This document shows positions 45,001 to 56,500 of a DNA stretch of 64,000 nt, one piece after another (the first letter of the stretch is position 1; each line of letters starts with the position of its first letter). This DNA comes from Pristionchus mayeri. Lineage: Eukaryota > Nematoda > Chromadorea > Rhabditida > Neodiplogasteridae. Position numbers and translations under genes: made by a program. The DNA is taken from the NCBI GenBank assembly GCA_036245805.1, contig BTRK01000004.1, positions 27,451,541 to 27,515,540 on the forward strand, given 5' to 3'. A model generated the notes under the pieces. That model did not search any database and was not told where the DNA came from. It saw only the letters and a program-made list of their open reading frames with translations.

Positions 45001-46679
45001 GACTCGCTGGCGACACCAACTCAAATAAACCCCCTCCCTCTCCCTCTCTCCCTCTCTCTCATCGAGGAAGAAGCAAAGAGAAGGATGGGAAACTACGGCA
45101 AAAAGGGGGGGCGATGATCCCCTCGGCTAGACCTCTGGCGCCATCCAAAGACTACGATGCATTGCAGATGTCGATCGATGTACTATGTCTCTGAGACGGA
45201 TATGCTGAAGGCGATGAGGATGGCCCTCTACGATGAGGTCATCAAGACTGGAGACTTCGTCGCTGCTGACAACTTCACTTCCCTCTACGAATTCGTGAAT
45301 CTGCTCTCGAATGTGAGTACTCTCCCCCTCTCTCTCGACTCATCTCTCCCTTGCAGCACTTCCCCGTCCTCTCCTTCTCCACTGATCTACGGGCGAAGAA
45401 GAGACGATCCACTTCGACAGTCAGTCCCTCGCCATCCCCTCTCCCTCATCTCTCCCCCTTCAGATCCTCAAGAACTCTGAGCGTGCTCGAATGATCTTCG
45501 TGCACATGCGAGAGTATCTCGAGGAGAAGAGTGCTCAGAAGTACGTGAGTGTCGATGACTGGAAGAGGCACTTCGACGACATCGAGGTACCCTCTTTTCC
45601 CTTCCCATTCTCTGCCCCTCTCGAATCTCCTCTGATCTCTCCTCTGCAGCAAGTGTTCAACCATCCCTTCCCTGCCAATTCTTCGTGGCAGCATTGTAAG
45701 GGAAGCACTCCCTCAACCAGGTTCGTCCCCCTCCCCTCCCCCCTCTTACCTCTCCCCCCCCTCCCCTCCCCCCTCTTACCTCTCCCCCTTCAGAGGATAC
45801 ACCTGTGGACTCTGGACGACTTTCCACGCTCTCACCGTCCACACCTACATCGATACCATCAAGGTACCGTATCTTTTCTCACTAAAGTATTCTCATTCTT
45901 CCGTGCAGGACGAGGATGTTGATTCGCTAAAGCCGCTGAAGGCAATCCAAGGATGGGTCAAATCGTTCTTTGGATGCGAACACTGCAAGAACCACTTCAT
46001 GAACATGACGACGAAGTTGTTCCCCATGAACGAGCGAAGGGTGAGTGGGTAGAGGGTACTCCATCGTAGGACAGGAGTGATCAGAGGGGTTCCTCCCTCT
46101 GCAGAAGATGCACTCATTAGTGGACGGGGGTGATCTGCAGAGAGAAGTGCTCCTTCCTTCATCTTAGTCCCTGCGAGAGAGTGTGGGAAGGGAGAGAGTG
46201 GAGGGAAAGAGAGATTCGCTTCTCGCCCCCAGACTATTTGCTCTTTCTCTCCACCGCTTATCAATTACCAGTACAGGGATGGATACCTCTGTAAACGATG
46301 ATCCACTTGAACCACTCTCCGTTCCATCCATATCAACCAACTACCGTATCCCTCTCTACAGTACTCTTGCAGGTCCGTCATCCTCACGACATGATGACCT
46401 ACCTGTGGCGTGCTCACAACATCGTCAATCAACGTCTTCATGGGGATGCCACTGAGGATCCTCAGTTCATCAAGACTCAGTTCCCTCCCCCCTTCCTCTG
46501 TCCCACTTGTCACTCTGGAGGAGCATTCAGCAGAAGACAGGTACCGTACTCTTCCTCTGCTGTATTCCTACCGTACTTCTTCTCTACAGTAACATATCTT
46601 TCAGGTTCGCAACTTCCTTCTCCGTTACTACGGTAGCATCGAGCCCCACAACAGAGTCGATCGTCGTAGACTCGTCTAA
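42067..46679 (+). CDS. qsox: quiescin sulfhydryl oxidase (QSOX), secreted form
   Basis: This flavoenzyme makes disulfides in secreted proteins, passing electrons from a thioredoxin domain to an Erv/ALR domain and then to oxygen. Seventeen exons (42067-42147, 42189-42310, 43002-43080, 43451-43571, 43698-43811, 43857-43957, 44019-44101, 44318-44395, 44447-44587, 45168-45312, 45357-45419, 45464-45586, 45650-45720, 45794-45863, 45909-46040, 46373-46540, 46605-46679) total 1767 bases: 588 codons. It has a signal peptide (residues 1-16) and a thioredoxin domain with 'YADWCGHCRAF' (CGHC at about 69-72). A second, CxxC-less thioredoxin-like part follows, then a helix-rich linker and the Erv domain: 'WQHCKGS', 'RGYTCGLWTTFHALTVH', the redox pair 'CEHC' (about 487-490), FAD-binding 'HNIVNQRL', and 'CPTC' (about 551-554). 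There is no C-terminal membrane segment, unlike long vertebrate QSOX1. Many introns contain TACCGTA. Confidence 0.95.
43090..43147. repeat. (CCCTCTCTCT)n-type microsatellite in a QSOX intron
   Basis: It is a pyrimidine repeat of CCCTCTCTCT-like units starting ten bases after the donor of the 43080 exon. The complementary strand is purine-only, so triplex-forming potential exists. Confidence 0.85.
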
Positions 46680-47782
46680 GTTCCCGATCGATAGTAGATC
46701 AGATTCTCCCCTTGTCAGCTACTGTACATACCGTAGTCTCCCTTCCCCACCCAGCTGTAATTTCTCTCAGTCAGAGACAGCTCTTAATAATTAATTCGGG
46801 TCGTGCCCGGTAGTGACACACAATACTCCCTCCCCTGTTATTTTGATTGTGTAGTTCTCAGTTACTACCGTATACCAAACACAACTACCGTACTTACTGC
46901 ACACACGGGTCGTGCCACTACGAGACTTAGTGAGACAGTAGAAACCCCTTGATCTACCCGACTGACCTCCTGATTAGGCAGTCTATCATAGTATTTGTAT
47001 CGCGTGTATTTGTGGTCGAGAAAGAGGCCGAGTGGATAAAGGAATCATCTGATGAGCTTCCCTCTCGAGATTTGTGAACTATACGGAACTGCGTCGATCA
47101 AACAATTGGGAGAAGCAATGGAGAAGCAAAGATCGTCCCGAATAATCACAGTTCCGAGGGGATGGAAATAGCATCCCAGATTATGAGAGTTACCCTCGAC
47201 CTTCTTCAAACAAACAATTTGTTTGTGTGTCTTCTCATATTTTGTATGCCAGAGTGGCGCCAGAATTGAATTGAGCACACGGACACACTTCACTCACTTC
47301 TACCCTTAGATCACTCGGCAAACGGACCCACTCGCATTACCATCTGACGCCCCACACAACTCTCGAATGAATTTCAAACAAATGCCAAAAAGTTTCCGGA
47401 AAACCTGCCGTTCAATGTTCGGGAAGAATGTAAAGTAGTGAGTCATTGGAGAGCGGGAAGAGAAGAGACAAGTGTTTCCTAGTGTGAACTGCAGATGGAG
47501 GGACACACATACAGCCCCTCCCCCTCACAACTGATGAGAGGGGAAGAGATAGGAACAGAAGAAAGGAACAGTGAACAGAAGAGATACTCAGTCGAGGGAT
47601 CACCCAGGAAGTCAACGAGTCACACCATCATTCACCACTCACCCCTCAAGCATCATGCGGTCCAAATACAGATAAAAACAGATAACATTTTATTTCTACA
47701 TCGTGACAATATTTGACTAGACAAAGAGTGAATACAGTAGTGGGACGAACTTGAGTGTGATCTGTGATTTTCGTGTCTCATC
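46680..47782. other. convergent 3' intergenic region between QSOX and the ISOC-like gene
   Basis: No gene is recognised. Several TACCGTA words occur at 46729-46890. Short ORFs on both strands (for example minus 47045-47293) lack recognisable domains. Confidence 0.4.
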
Positions 47783-49117
47783 TTAGATGTGTGCGAGGGA
47801 GATTCCCGTGTCGGGAGCACTCGTCATGATGATCTTCTGGATCTGGAAGAACAGCCACATCAGAGTTCAGAGGTCACCCACTCATATCCTCCTCTACTCT
47901 TTTTCTGTCCTCGTTTAAATGGATGCTCGCTCTCTTTCGTTGGTTTGAAACTCGACCTTCTCATTCAGAGGAGAGGAGGCGTATTGTGTACTGCATACTA
48001 CGCACACAAACTAGTCGAACAGAGTTCGCCTTTGATCGGCAGCTAAAGCTTCCCAGAGGAACACAAATTCAATTGTTTGCGAGTCAACAACTCACTACTC
48101 CCAATCGTTTCAGTACTCGAGCAAACCCTCGTGATGGCCTCTCTCTCTCAGTACCTGCTTGAACTTGGCATGATCTGATCCTCCGCAGAGTCCGAGGATC
48201 ACGCACTCGCTGGTAGTGAGAATGGCCCCTGCTCGCTCCATCTGCTTGAAGGCGAAGGCTCTCAAGGGAAAGAGATAGGGGGAGGACATAGAGTCTCGAA
48301 GGAGCAGTCAAGGGAATGAGCTGCATACCTGTCTACGGCAGATCTGCTGCTGGTCGCATCTGCCACCACGTGCACTGCCACTCCCTTCTCCAGCAGATCG
48401 AGAGTCGTCTGAAGCAGAATGAACACTCTTATTGAAGGATATACATTCCCATATACTTCGTTTACAATTCCAAAAGACGGGACAAGATCGAGTAAATTTG
48501 AATGGATTATCATGAAGGGGTACGTACCTGGAGGACGCAGACGTGTGCTTCGATTCCGCAGAGGATCACTGACTTGGGGAGGGGAGACAGCATTTGCTCC
48601 ACAGCAGGGATACACATCGAGAACTGAAAGGGAAGGAATCGATACTTCACTATTCTGCCTCCCTCCTCTTCCTCACCTTGGTCTTATCGAATACGGGAGT
48701 CTTCTCGGGGAGATTCAGTTCGGGCACGAGATGGCCCAATCCCTTCGGGTACTGCTCAGTACCGATGATCGGCATCTGAGGGAGGTCAAGGTAGCGAGAT
48801 AATCGATAGTCCGTCCTTCTCGTTACCGTACCTCTAGAGTGGAAGCAGCGGCAACGAGACGAGCAGCGACTGAGACCACCTCGGGGAACTTGACGATGTT
48901 CTGTCTGCAAGAACCTTCCACCTCTCCAGAATCTCGAGTAAATAATATTAGATATCATCCAAGTGGGACCCGTGCACACCGTAGAATGAAAACTATACTG
49001 ATGATTCGTAAATGCAGATCTCATCTCATCCATGGCCCACCTGAACTTCTCCTGCAGATCGCAGACGAAGAGAGTAGAGTCCTTCGCAGTGAGACGAGTG
49101 AAGACACGAGAGGCCAT
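47783..49117 (-). CDS. isochorismatase-domain hydrolase, ISOC1/ISOC2-like
   Basis: Seven exons (49041-49117, 48832-48904, 48677-48775, 48528-48623, 48329-48408, 48155-48260, 47783-47842) total 591 bases: 196 codons, close to the 205 of human ISOC2. Blocks in order: 'STLFVCDLQEKFR' with the conserved Asp of the cysteine-hydrolase triad, 'NIVKFPEVVSVAARLVAAA', 'IIGTEQYPKGLGHLVPEL', 'FDKTKFSM' with the triad Lys, 'VILCGIEAHVC' with the nucleophile Cys, 'TTLDLLEKGVAVHVVADA', 'SSRSAVDR', 'GAILTTSECVI', and the C-terminal 'SAPDTGIS'. The family is named for isochorismatase, but animal members have no settled substrate, and mitochondrial or cytosolic location cannot be read here. All phases agree. 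Confidence 0.94.
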
Positions 49118-49210
49118 TCTGGACAGAAATCGTGAATTTTACAACAACAAAAAATACAAACTGCGGGAGGAAGGAGGGTACTAGGTATGATCATCGTCGA
49201 ATTATAACCT

Positions 49211-49331
49211 TTGGGATGATAACCAAAAAATGTACCCTTCTGCAGAACCTTCACAGAAGAATTTTTTGACATTTATTGGACCTGCTGCGAACATACCGGA
49301 GAAGGGGTGCTATTTTTGGTTATCATCCGAC
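49211..49331. repeat. inverted repeat (about 29-base arms) upstream of the ISOC-like gene
   Basis: 'GGGATGATAACCAAAAAATG' at 49213 and its near-complement ending at about 49331 are separated by about 58 bases. It lies about 95 bases upstream of the ISOC ATG and may be a small MITE or an upstream hairpin. Confidence 0.7.
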
Positions 49332-50556
49332 CTGGTTCCAGAAGGATGTACAGGGCTGAAACAGTGCGTACAGAGGAGGGAGATCAGAAGTAGTTGATTT
49401 GTCTTCTTGAGAGGGAGATAAATAACCAGACAACAAGGACCACATCGAAAGGCGCCACTAATGGCATCCACTTCCCCAGTCATTTACATTATTCGGTATG
49501 CAACCGATCAAGTTCATGCAAATCGAACAACTCAATTTAGAATTTATCGTGAATTTTACCTGCGAACTTATACTTTCGCAGATTCGTCTTATTCTCTGAT
49601 TCTATCAAATAGTACGAATATCTCGATTCATCATCTCAAATGTACAAACAACAAAGTGGAGAGGGAATGACAACCTAGATTGAACTCACTCCTGTCGATC
49701 CATCGGCAGAGAAGGAGGATCGAGGAGGGAACTACCCAGAATGGCACTCTCAATGCGTAAGTTCGTCTGATTGAAGAGTAAGTGAAAGAGTCTATCGGAA
49801 GTGTGTACACAGCTCTAGAATATGGTAATGACAATCGGAAGAGTATTGTACGCTCGATAAGGGAAAGATCGATAATAAGGAAAGGAAACTTGAGCAATCG
49901 ATGATGGAAAGTAAGGCAAGATTGGTGGTGTGAACGGGGGATACAGTAGGAGCTTTTAGATTATCGCAATCGGGTAATTGATATCAAAGTGTTGAAAGTG
50001 GGTAGAATCGGCTGATAATGAACAAACTATTGCCAGGAGGAATATCATACATCGGGTGAGTATATTTGCAGGGTACGGGGAGGTTAGCTGAGCACCAATT
50101 AACGCGCTTATTAGCGGCGTGTGTAGAGATACGGTAGATGAGGAGTACAATAGCACAGCATAAATAGATAGGAAAGGACGAAAGGGAAATGCCCTAATAA
50201 AAAACATTCATAATGCAGAACGCACATAACAGCGAAATTGGAGTGTCTACGAATAGAGAAAAGCACCGAGGGAAATCTCAACCAATGCACGCAGAATAAT
50301 AAATGAGGCAATTGAATTTTTAAAGTACCCGAGAGCGGAAAATGATTAGTGAACAGGGGGAGAGGGAGAGAGGACAACAAGAGAATTGATAAGGAAGACG
50401 AGCCACACTATTGATCTTCCACGGATCGAAGAGGTCACACCCGAGACACTTGACTATCTGCAATAGAAATCATCCTATCTAGTTTGTTAGATTGCTTTTT
50501 TTCACGAACACTAAACAATGCCATTATTCCATTTGGCTGGATAATAATAATGTAAC
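49332..50556. other. intergenic region between the ISOC-like gene and pxf-1
   Basis: It contains the promoter side of the ISOC-like gene (minus) and the 3' side of pxf-1 (minus). No further gene is seen. The short frames present show no domain. Confidence 0.4.
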
Positions 50557-53500
50557 CTAGTGAGACTGACCGGGATCATCAACACTCATGGCCCTCGTCC
50601 CTCCTCTCGTTTCGCCCTTCTCTGCCCTGATTCTCCTTCCCAGCAGAGGAACTACTCGATGACCCATGAGGACTCCCACTGATTGAGATGAGGGAATAGA
50701 GGGGGAGTGATGGGAAGGGAGAGAGGGACGATGGGAGGAGGAGGAAGAGAACGAAGAGGACGAAGGAGAAGGAGAGGGAGGCGACACGAACAGCGATCTG
50801 CAACTTAACCATTTCCTATCGTCACTAGATTAATCTGAAAAGAATGATTTGCGATGCATCTGCTCGTCTCTCTGCACTCACCTGTATAGAGTACTTGAGG
50901 GAGGTCCATTGTGGGGGATGGCAGGCAGCATGGAATGGAGGGGAGGAATCTCTGCAACCAATGCATCACTCTCTCCTCGTCCATCACATCAATTAGTGAA
51001 GACGTGCTATCCCACACGGACTCTCTCCATTCCACGTGAGATCTCGACCAATGGGAGAAGGAGTGGCCATGGAATGGAGAGGAGAAGCAAGCGATTCCCT
51101 ATCCCGTCACCCTCCACCCCCACCTTCCAACCCTTGTTATCCATCTCTCAGCTGATATAACCAAGCGATCAGCAGAGGCAAACCCAATTAACCCTACAGT
51201 AACACAGAGAGCGAGCTGAGATGATTGAACGGAATGAATGAATATTAGAGTCTGTGCCATTCATTTTGGATACGGTAGAAAGCTGTGCAGGATTGACACT
51301 CAACACAGGGAAGGACACGAGAGATTAGAGAGCGGTGCCGAAATCGATAGATGGAGAAGTGGAAAGGATAACGATCAATGATCACCTATCAACTACGGTA
51401 GACGAAGAGGAAGAGAAGGGGTTCTCTCAAATGAGAACGTCTGAAAGGGAGTAGGGATATTGATTGTAATGGCGACAATAGTTCCTCCCCATGAATGAAA
51501 GCACTCTTGATTCCCCAATGAGTGCATACCTGAGTGGTGGTAGTAGCCAGTGACTGAGGAAGACTCTGCATTCAGATCCACTGCGTGAGGAGGGAGAGAG
51601 GAAGGGAGAGGGGGGGGAGGATGGAGGGGATGATGGGAAGAAGGGAGGTGATGGGAGGAGGAAGAGTGCGATGAGGAGAGGGAGGGAGAAGAAGGGGGAT
51701 AGAAGCAGTCACGACCACCATTCCGAGAGGAGACACGAACCACGCCTGAATAGGGAGGAGACCAGTGAGGGGAGGGAGGGAGAGGAAGGGGAGGGGGACG
51801 GTTGAAGGGAGTGAGAAGGAAAGGGGGAAGCATGGGGATCTACCATCACGACATATTTACTAAACGGAAAGAATGGCGCGATAGAAGAAACACGGAAGAT
51901 TTAACTAATTAATGACCTGATTAAATGGGATTTTTTCAAATTTACAACCAGTTTAGAATGGAATATTGAATATCCATAGTGATCATCCATTAACTCGATG
52001 TCAATCCCATCCCACATACCTCTGGTTGGCAATCCCGATGGATGGAGTATCCGTGCATCGTGAGGGGGCGGAGCTTGGCCTGCTGATCTACCCAGAGTAT
52101 TCGAATGATGGGCATTGTGAGGAGAGGACGGAGCAGCTCGTTCCTGAAAACGATGTTCATTGGAAGTGAAATGGGTGCAAGAAGTTGTGAAGGTGTTGTA
52201 GGTAATCCATCCTTCCCCTCACCTTGATCTTGCTCTGCTGCACAAGAGAGAGCATCTTCTGCACTGCCTGGGGACTCTCCACTCCGAATTTCGCCCCCAC
52301 GAATCCCCTCCCCCCGCCCGCTCCTGATGAAGACTGAGACTGCGGACCTGCGAGAGAGCTGTGACCATGGGAGAGAGAGAGAGGAACAAATCGGTCACTC
52401 TATCTTTCAGTGTTCACTGACTACGAATGCAATCGATCTCTCACCACTGGCATTCGACTGCGAGCTCAACGAGGAAGGAGTGGGGGAAGGAGCACGATTC
52501 GAAATGGGACGTCTGCAATCAACAATTATCACTCTTCTAACCATTCAGAATTGAACAAAAACTGTTGGAAATAACCACACAGATGGATGGATCTCCTGTG
52601 ATTGTCTACCTCTGGGGAGGTCCTCCCGATCCCGTGGCTCGCTCTCCATTTCCACTCGACGTCGTCGATGGTTCCATCTCCAGAGAGAGTGAGTCCAATT
52701 CACTCTCGTTGTCAACCACCTACAACATCAATATTTCACCTCTTCCAGGAAACAATCATCTTATTTCAGAGAAGTGTCACTTTCCTATGACAACAAAAGA
52801 TCAAATAAGCCTACCTTCAACTCCGCCAGATACGTCTTAACTTTCCTCACCATCAATGCCTGCTCGTACACCTACAATGATGATAATAAGTCCCTATTTC
52901 CTCCCCTCTCTCTCCCTCACCTTCTTCCTTGGTTGCGTTGCTCCCTTGGCACTCTTCCTCATGGTGGCGACTGTTCCACTCGCGTACTCGAATGTGTTCA
53001 TGTGGAGGAGAGCATCGTTGAGGGCGCCTCCAGACTGAATACCAACCATTCCCCTCCTACTCTCTTCCACTGCCCCTTCCCCTCTCCCTCACCCTCTCAG
53101 CCATTGCTCCAATCTCGTAAGGGGCACTGCTCAACTTCCCCACTGCTCTTATCGATCGGGCGATCAATCGAAGTTTCTCGAAGTTCACCAGTTTCTCAGT
53201 GTACGTCGCGTTTCCCTCGTGCATGAAGGTGAGGTCCTGAACGATGAGAGATCATCCCTTCCAGTGAAACATCCCGTCCTCTCCCAGCTAATCATTCATA
53301 CAATCATTATTTTGTAGATCGAACAGTTGGGCATTTCATTCTACGCTTCTCGAAATAATAGCCTTGCTCACCTTCTTGAGGACGGGATAGATTGGTATGA
53401 CAGGGGGGTCATGGGAGACAGTCGCCAGATGTTGTCTGTATCTACTCATATTCCTTGACGGATCCACCAGAGTGTGCACCTCCTCCAGCCAACGGACGTA

Positions 53501-56500
53501 CTTGCTGAAAGAAGAACACATACTTTTTGAAATACATCATTTTCAAACTTCGATACCCAAATTAGAAAGGAGAAAGGCTAATAAAGGAGGAGTAAATCTC
53601 CTACCTGCCCACTCTATCCCAGCTGGCGTGCAGTCTCCTCACTGCTGGTTTGTCCAATCCAGACATTATGGCGAACATCGAGTTGAAGTTACGCAGATCA
53701 CGACAGTATCTGCAGAGAGAAGTGGTTATAGATGAAAAGGCAACCACAACAATGCATTACCGATTATAACACTGCAGTTTTTATAAAAACTCAATAATGT
53801 GTTCCAAATTAAATCTACTCACCTGGCCACTTTGATGAACTTCTTGATGAGCTTGGCTCTCTTTCCCACGTTCTTCTCTGCGCACACTTCACTACCCACC
53901 CACCTGAACAATATTATTGATTCAATTTAAATTTAAATAGTCCGGCCAAAATAAAACTGATAAATCTCGTACCACATCTCTCGATTGAAGAGTCGTTCGA
54001 ACTCGGAGAGACGAGCCCAGCCATATCTGCAACATAACATTGAATATCGTGGTAAATAACGGAAATATGATATCACAGTAATTCAGCATTACGAGCAACG
54101 AAAGAAAAGAAAATGAAAGTAGACATGAGCATTCTTACCGTGACTCCAGCTGGAAGAGATTGTCCACGTACTCCGTTGGTTCGATCGACGAAAACGTTGC
54201 GAAGTCCTCAAATTTGGAATTCATATATGAACGAAATTGAATCACTCATGGAATGATGCCGCGAGAATTCTTGGTAGTGAACTGCAACCTTAACATGGTT
54301 CTAGTCCCTAACCTGGAGTGTCAACTGGCAGGCGACGACGTGTGCATTTAGATTGAGCAGTTGAGACTGCGCTTCCTTCAGCAGTTCAGGGGCCAGATCA
54401 TCAGGCACCAGGGGGTCCGAGCGAGAGTTGTTCTTCAGGTAGTATCTGGAAGCATATATATATTTTTTAATATAACAAGATTGAAGCACAATTGAGGTGA
54501 CGTACCTGCTATTGAGTGCAATTCTCTCAGCGAGATTCTCCATCTGAGGGGGGAGTCTTCTCTGCTTGATCACTCTCTCGGGAGTCACACTCGTCTCACA
54601 CAACGACCACTCGAGGGATCCCTCCGACGTCATCCCAAACTCCTATAATATTATTGTCTTCCCAAGTCCATCGCGAAATAACCTTTCCATTTTGCGTAAA
54701 TAAGGGTTTCAGAAGTGGTAGTTAACCTGGAGTGCCAGCTGGACTACATTCTGAGCAGTGGTCTCCTTGTAGACTGGCAGGTACTTGAACGTCTGGTCCG
54801 CTCTGCAAGAAGATAAACAATCAAACATTCCTTTGATAGATATTGCAACAATTATAGGTCAATAATATTTATAACAATAATTGATATTATCTCTACTCAT
54901 CATACCTGTATATCTTGAGTACATGCTCGGGCGAATCGGATCTCACTGGTCCGTAGTACTGGGAGATGGTCGTATTCGCCAGATCGGGATTAGATCGAGT
55001 CGATCGAAGCTCATTCGACGACTGCATAGCAACAATTAGAATCAAGTTTCGACCAATTTACTAGATCGTAAAAGATTTTTACTAAATAAGCGGCGCACCC
55101 TCTCATCAGTCTCATCAGATCCCTCCAGTCTCGTACTCTTGAGCATGGTGAACAGTTTGTCCATCATTCCATTCTTCATCGTCGCTCCTTTGGATGGAGG
55201 GAGGGAGATCGGAGTGCCCTTCACGTTCGGCATACTCCCTCTGCAGAGAGAGCACATTGCAATCACTCCAATTCTTCCCTCATCTTAACCCCTCCCCCCT
55301 CACCGCGGTTGTCCGAGTGCCCCCACGAGAGCCTTCGTCCTCTGCTTCGCTGCACTCGAAGCAGACATCAATTCGGGAGAGTTCTTTGCCACCAACTCCT
55401 CAAATTGTTTTTTTTTCTTCGTTTATAGATTTTTTTCCTCGATTCACCTTGAATCCGAGTATGTTGCTCTTGAGGAGAAGTCTGACTTGGAGTGATCCCT
55501 TGGCCAGTTCATTCGCCCTCGCCAGTGTCACATATTTCAGAGCCAGCCCGTTAACCTGCATATTTTCGCATTTTCAAAAAATTCTAAATTCGTCAATGTG
55601 CAATGAAAAAGGAGTAGCAACGCGGATAAATAAATGGGAATGCTAACCTCTAGAACTTCATCTCCTCTCCTCATTCCCATCTTCTCTCCATTCGAATCGG
55701 AATCGACATGGGATACGAATATGCCCGTATTCAATTCTTTCCCTCCGACGAGGACGAAGGGAAGGGGCTCGTCCTAAATTTATTCGTTTATCCCTTGCTC
55801 CTCCAGATTATGTACATCTATTTCTCCTCCCTTGACTACTCATCGTGCCCCTATCCTCCTCCCATCCACGCCCTTTCCTCACCTTATTCGCCCTACTCAT
55901 CGTGATCTCCCTCGGTCGTGCTTTCACAGAACAGGCGATGTTGAGTAGACTCTGCTGCGAGTGCATCCCATCTCTCTCCAGAGCACCCTCGAAGCGAGTG
56001 AGCAGTCTGCCAAATGAATCTTTATTTAGATATTTTCGTTCCATGAACAAGTTCTGTATATCGATTCTTATCGACTATATAACACACTATCTCACAAAAA
56101 CGGAAAATACAACAACAAAAAATAGTCTAAAATCGATTTTAAGCACATCGTACACCAATTGGGAAAAGTCGTCCAACTTTTGCACTCACTTACCGTAACC
56201 CAAAAAGCACACCATAAGTCATTCAAAATTCGTTTGAACGGACTTCCGGCAAATTTTATATCGCGCCTCGCTACTGAACTATGTATCGGCTTAAGCGGAA
56301 GCTAGATCAACAATAATATTTGTGGGAATTCTTGAAAAATTTTCGGAGAATTACATGCATGTCCGAAGTAAAAGTGGAATTATCGATTTCAGGCTTTGAA
56401 TGGAACCTGATCGAAAAACTCCCCATCGTAAAAAAAAAAGTCTTAGAATTTGTCAAGGACTACAGCGCCCCTACCGCCGCAATGATTGGGAGTGATATAA

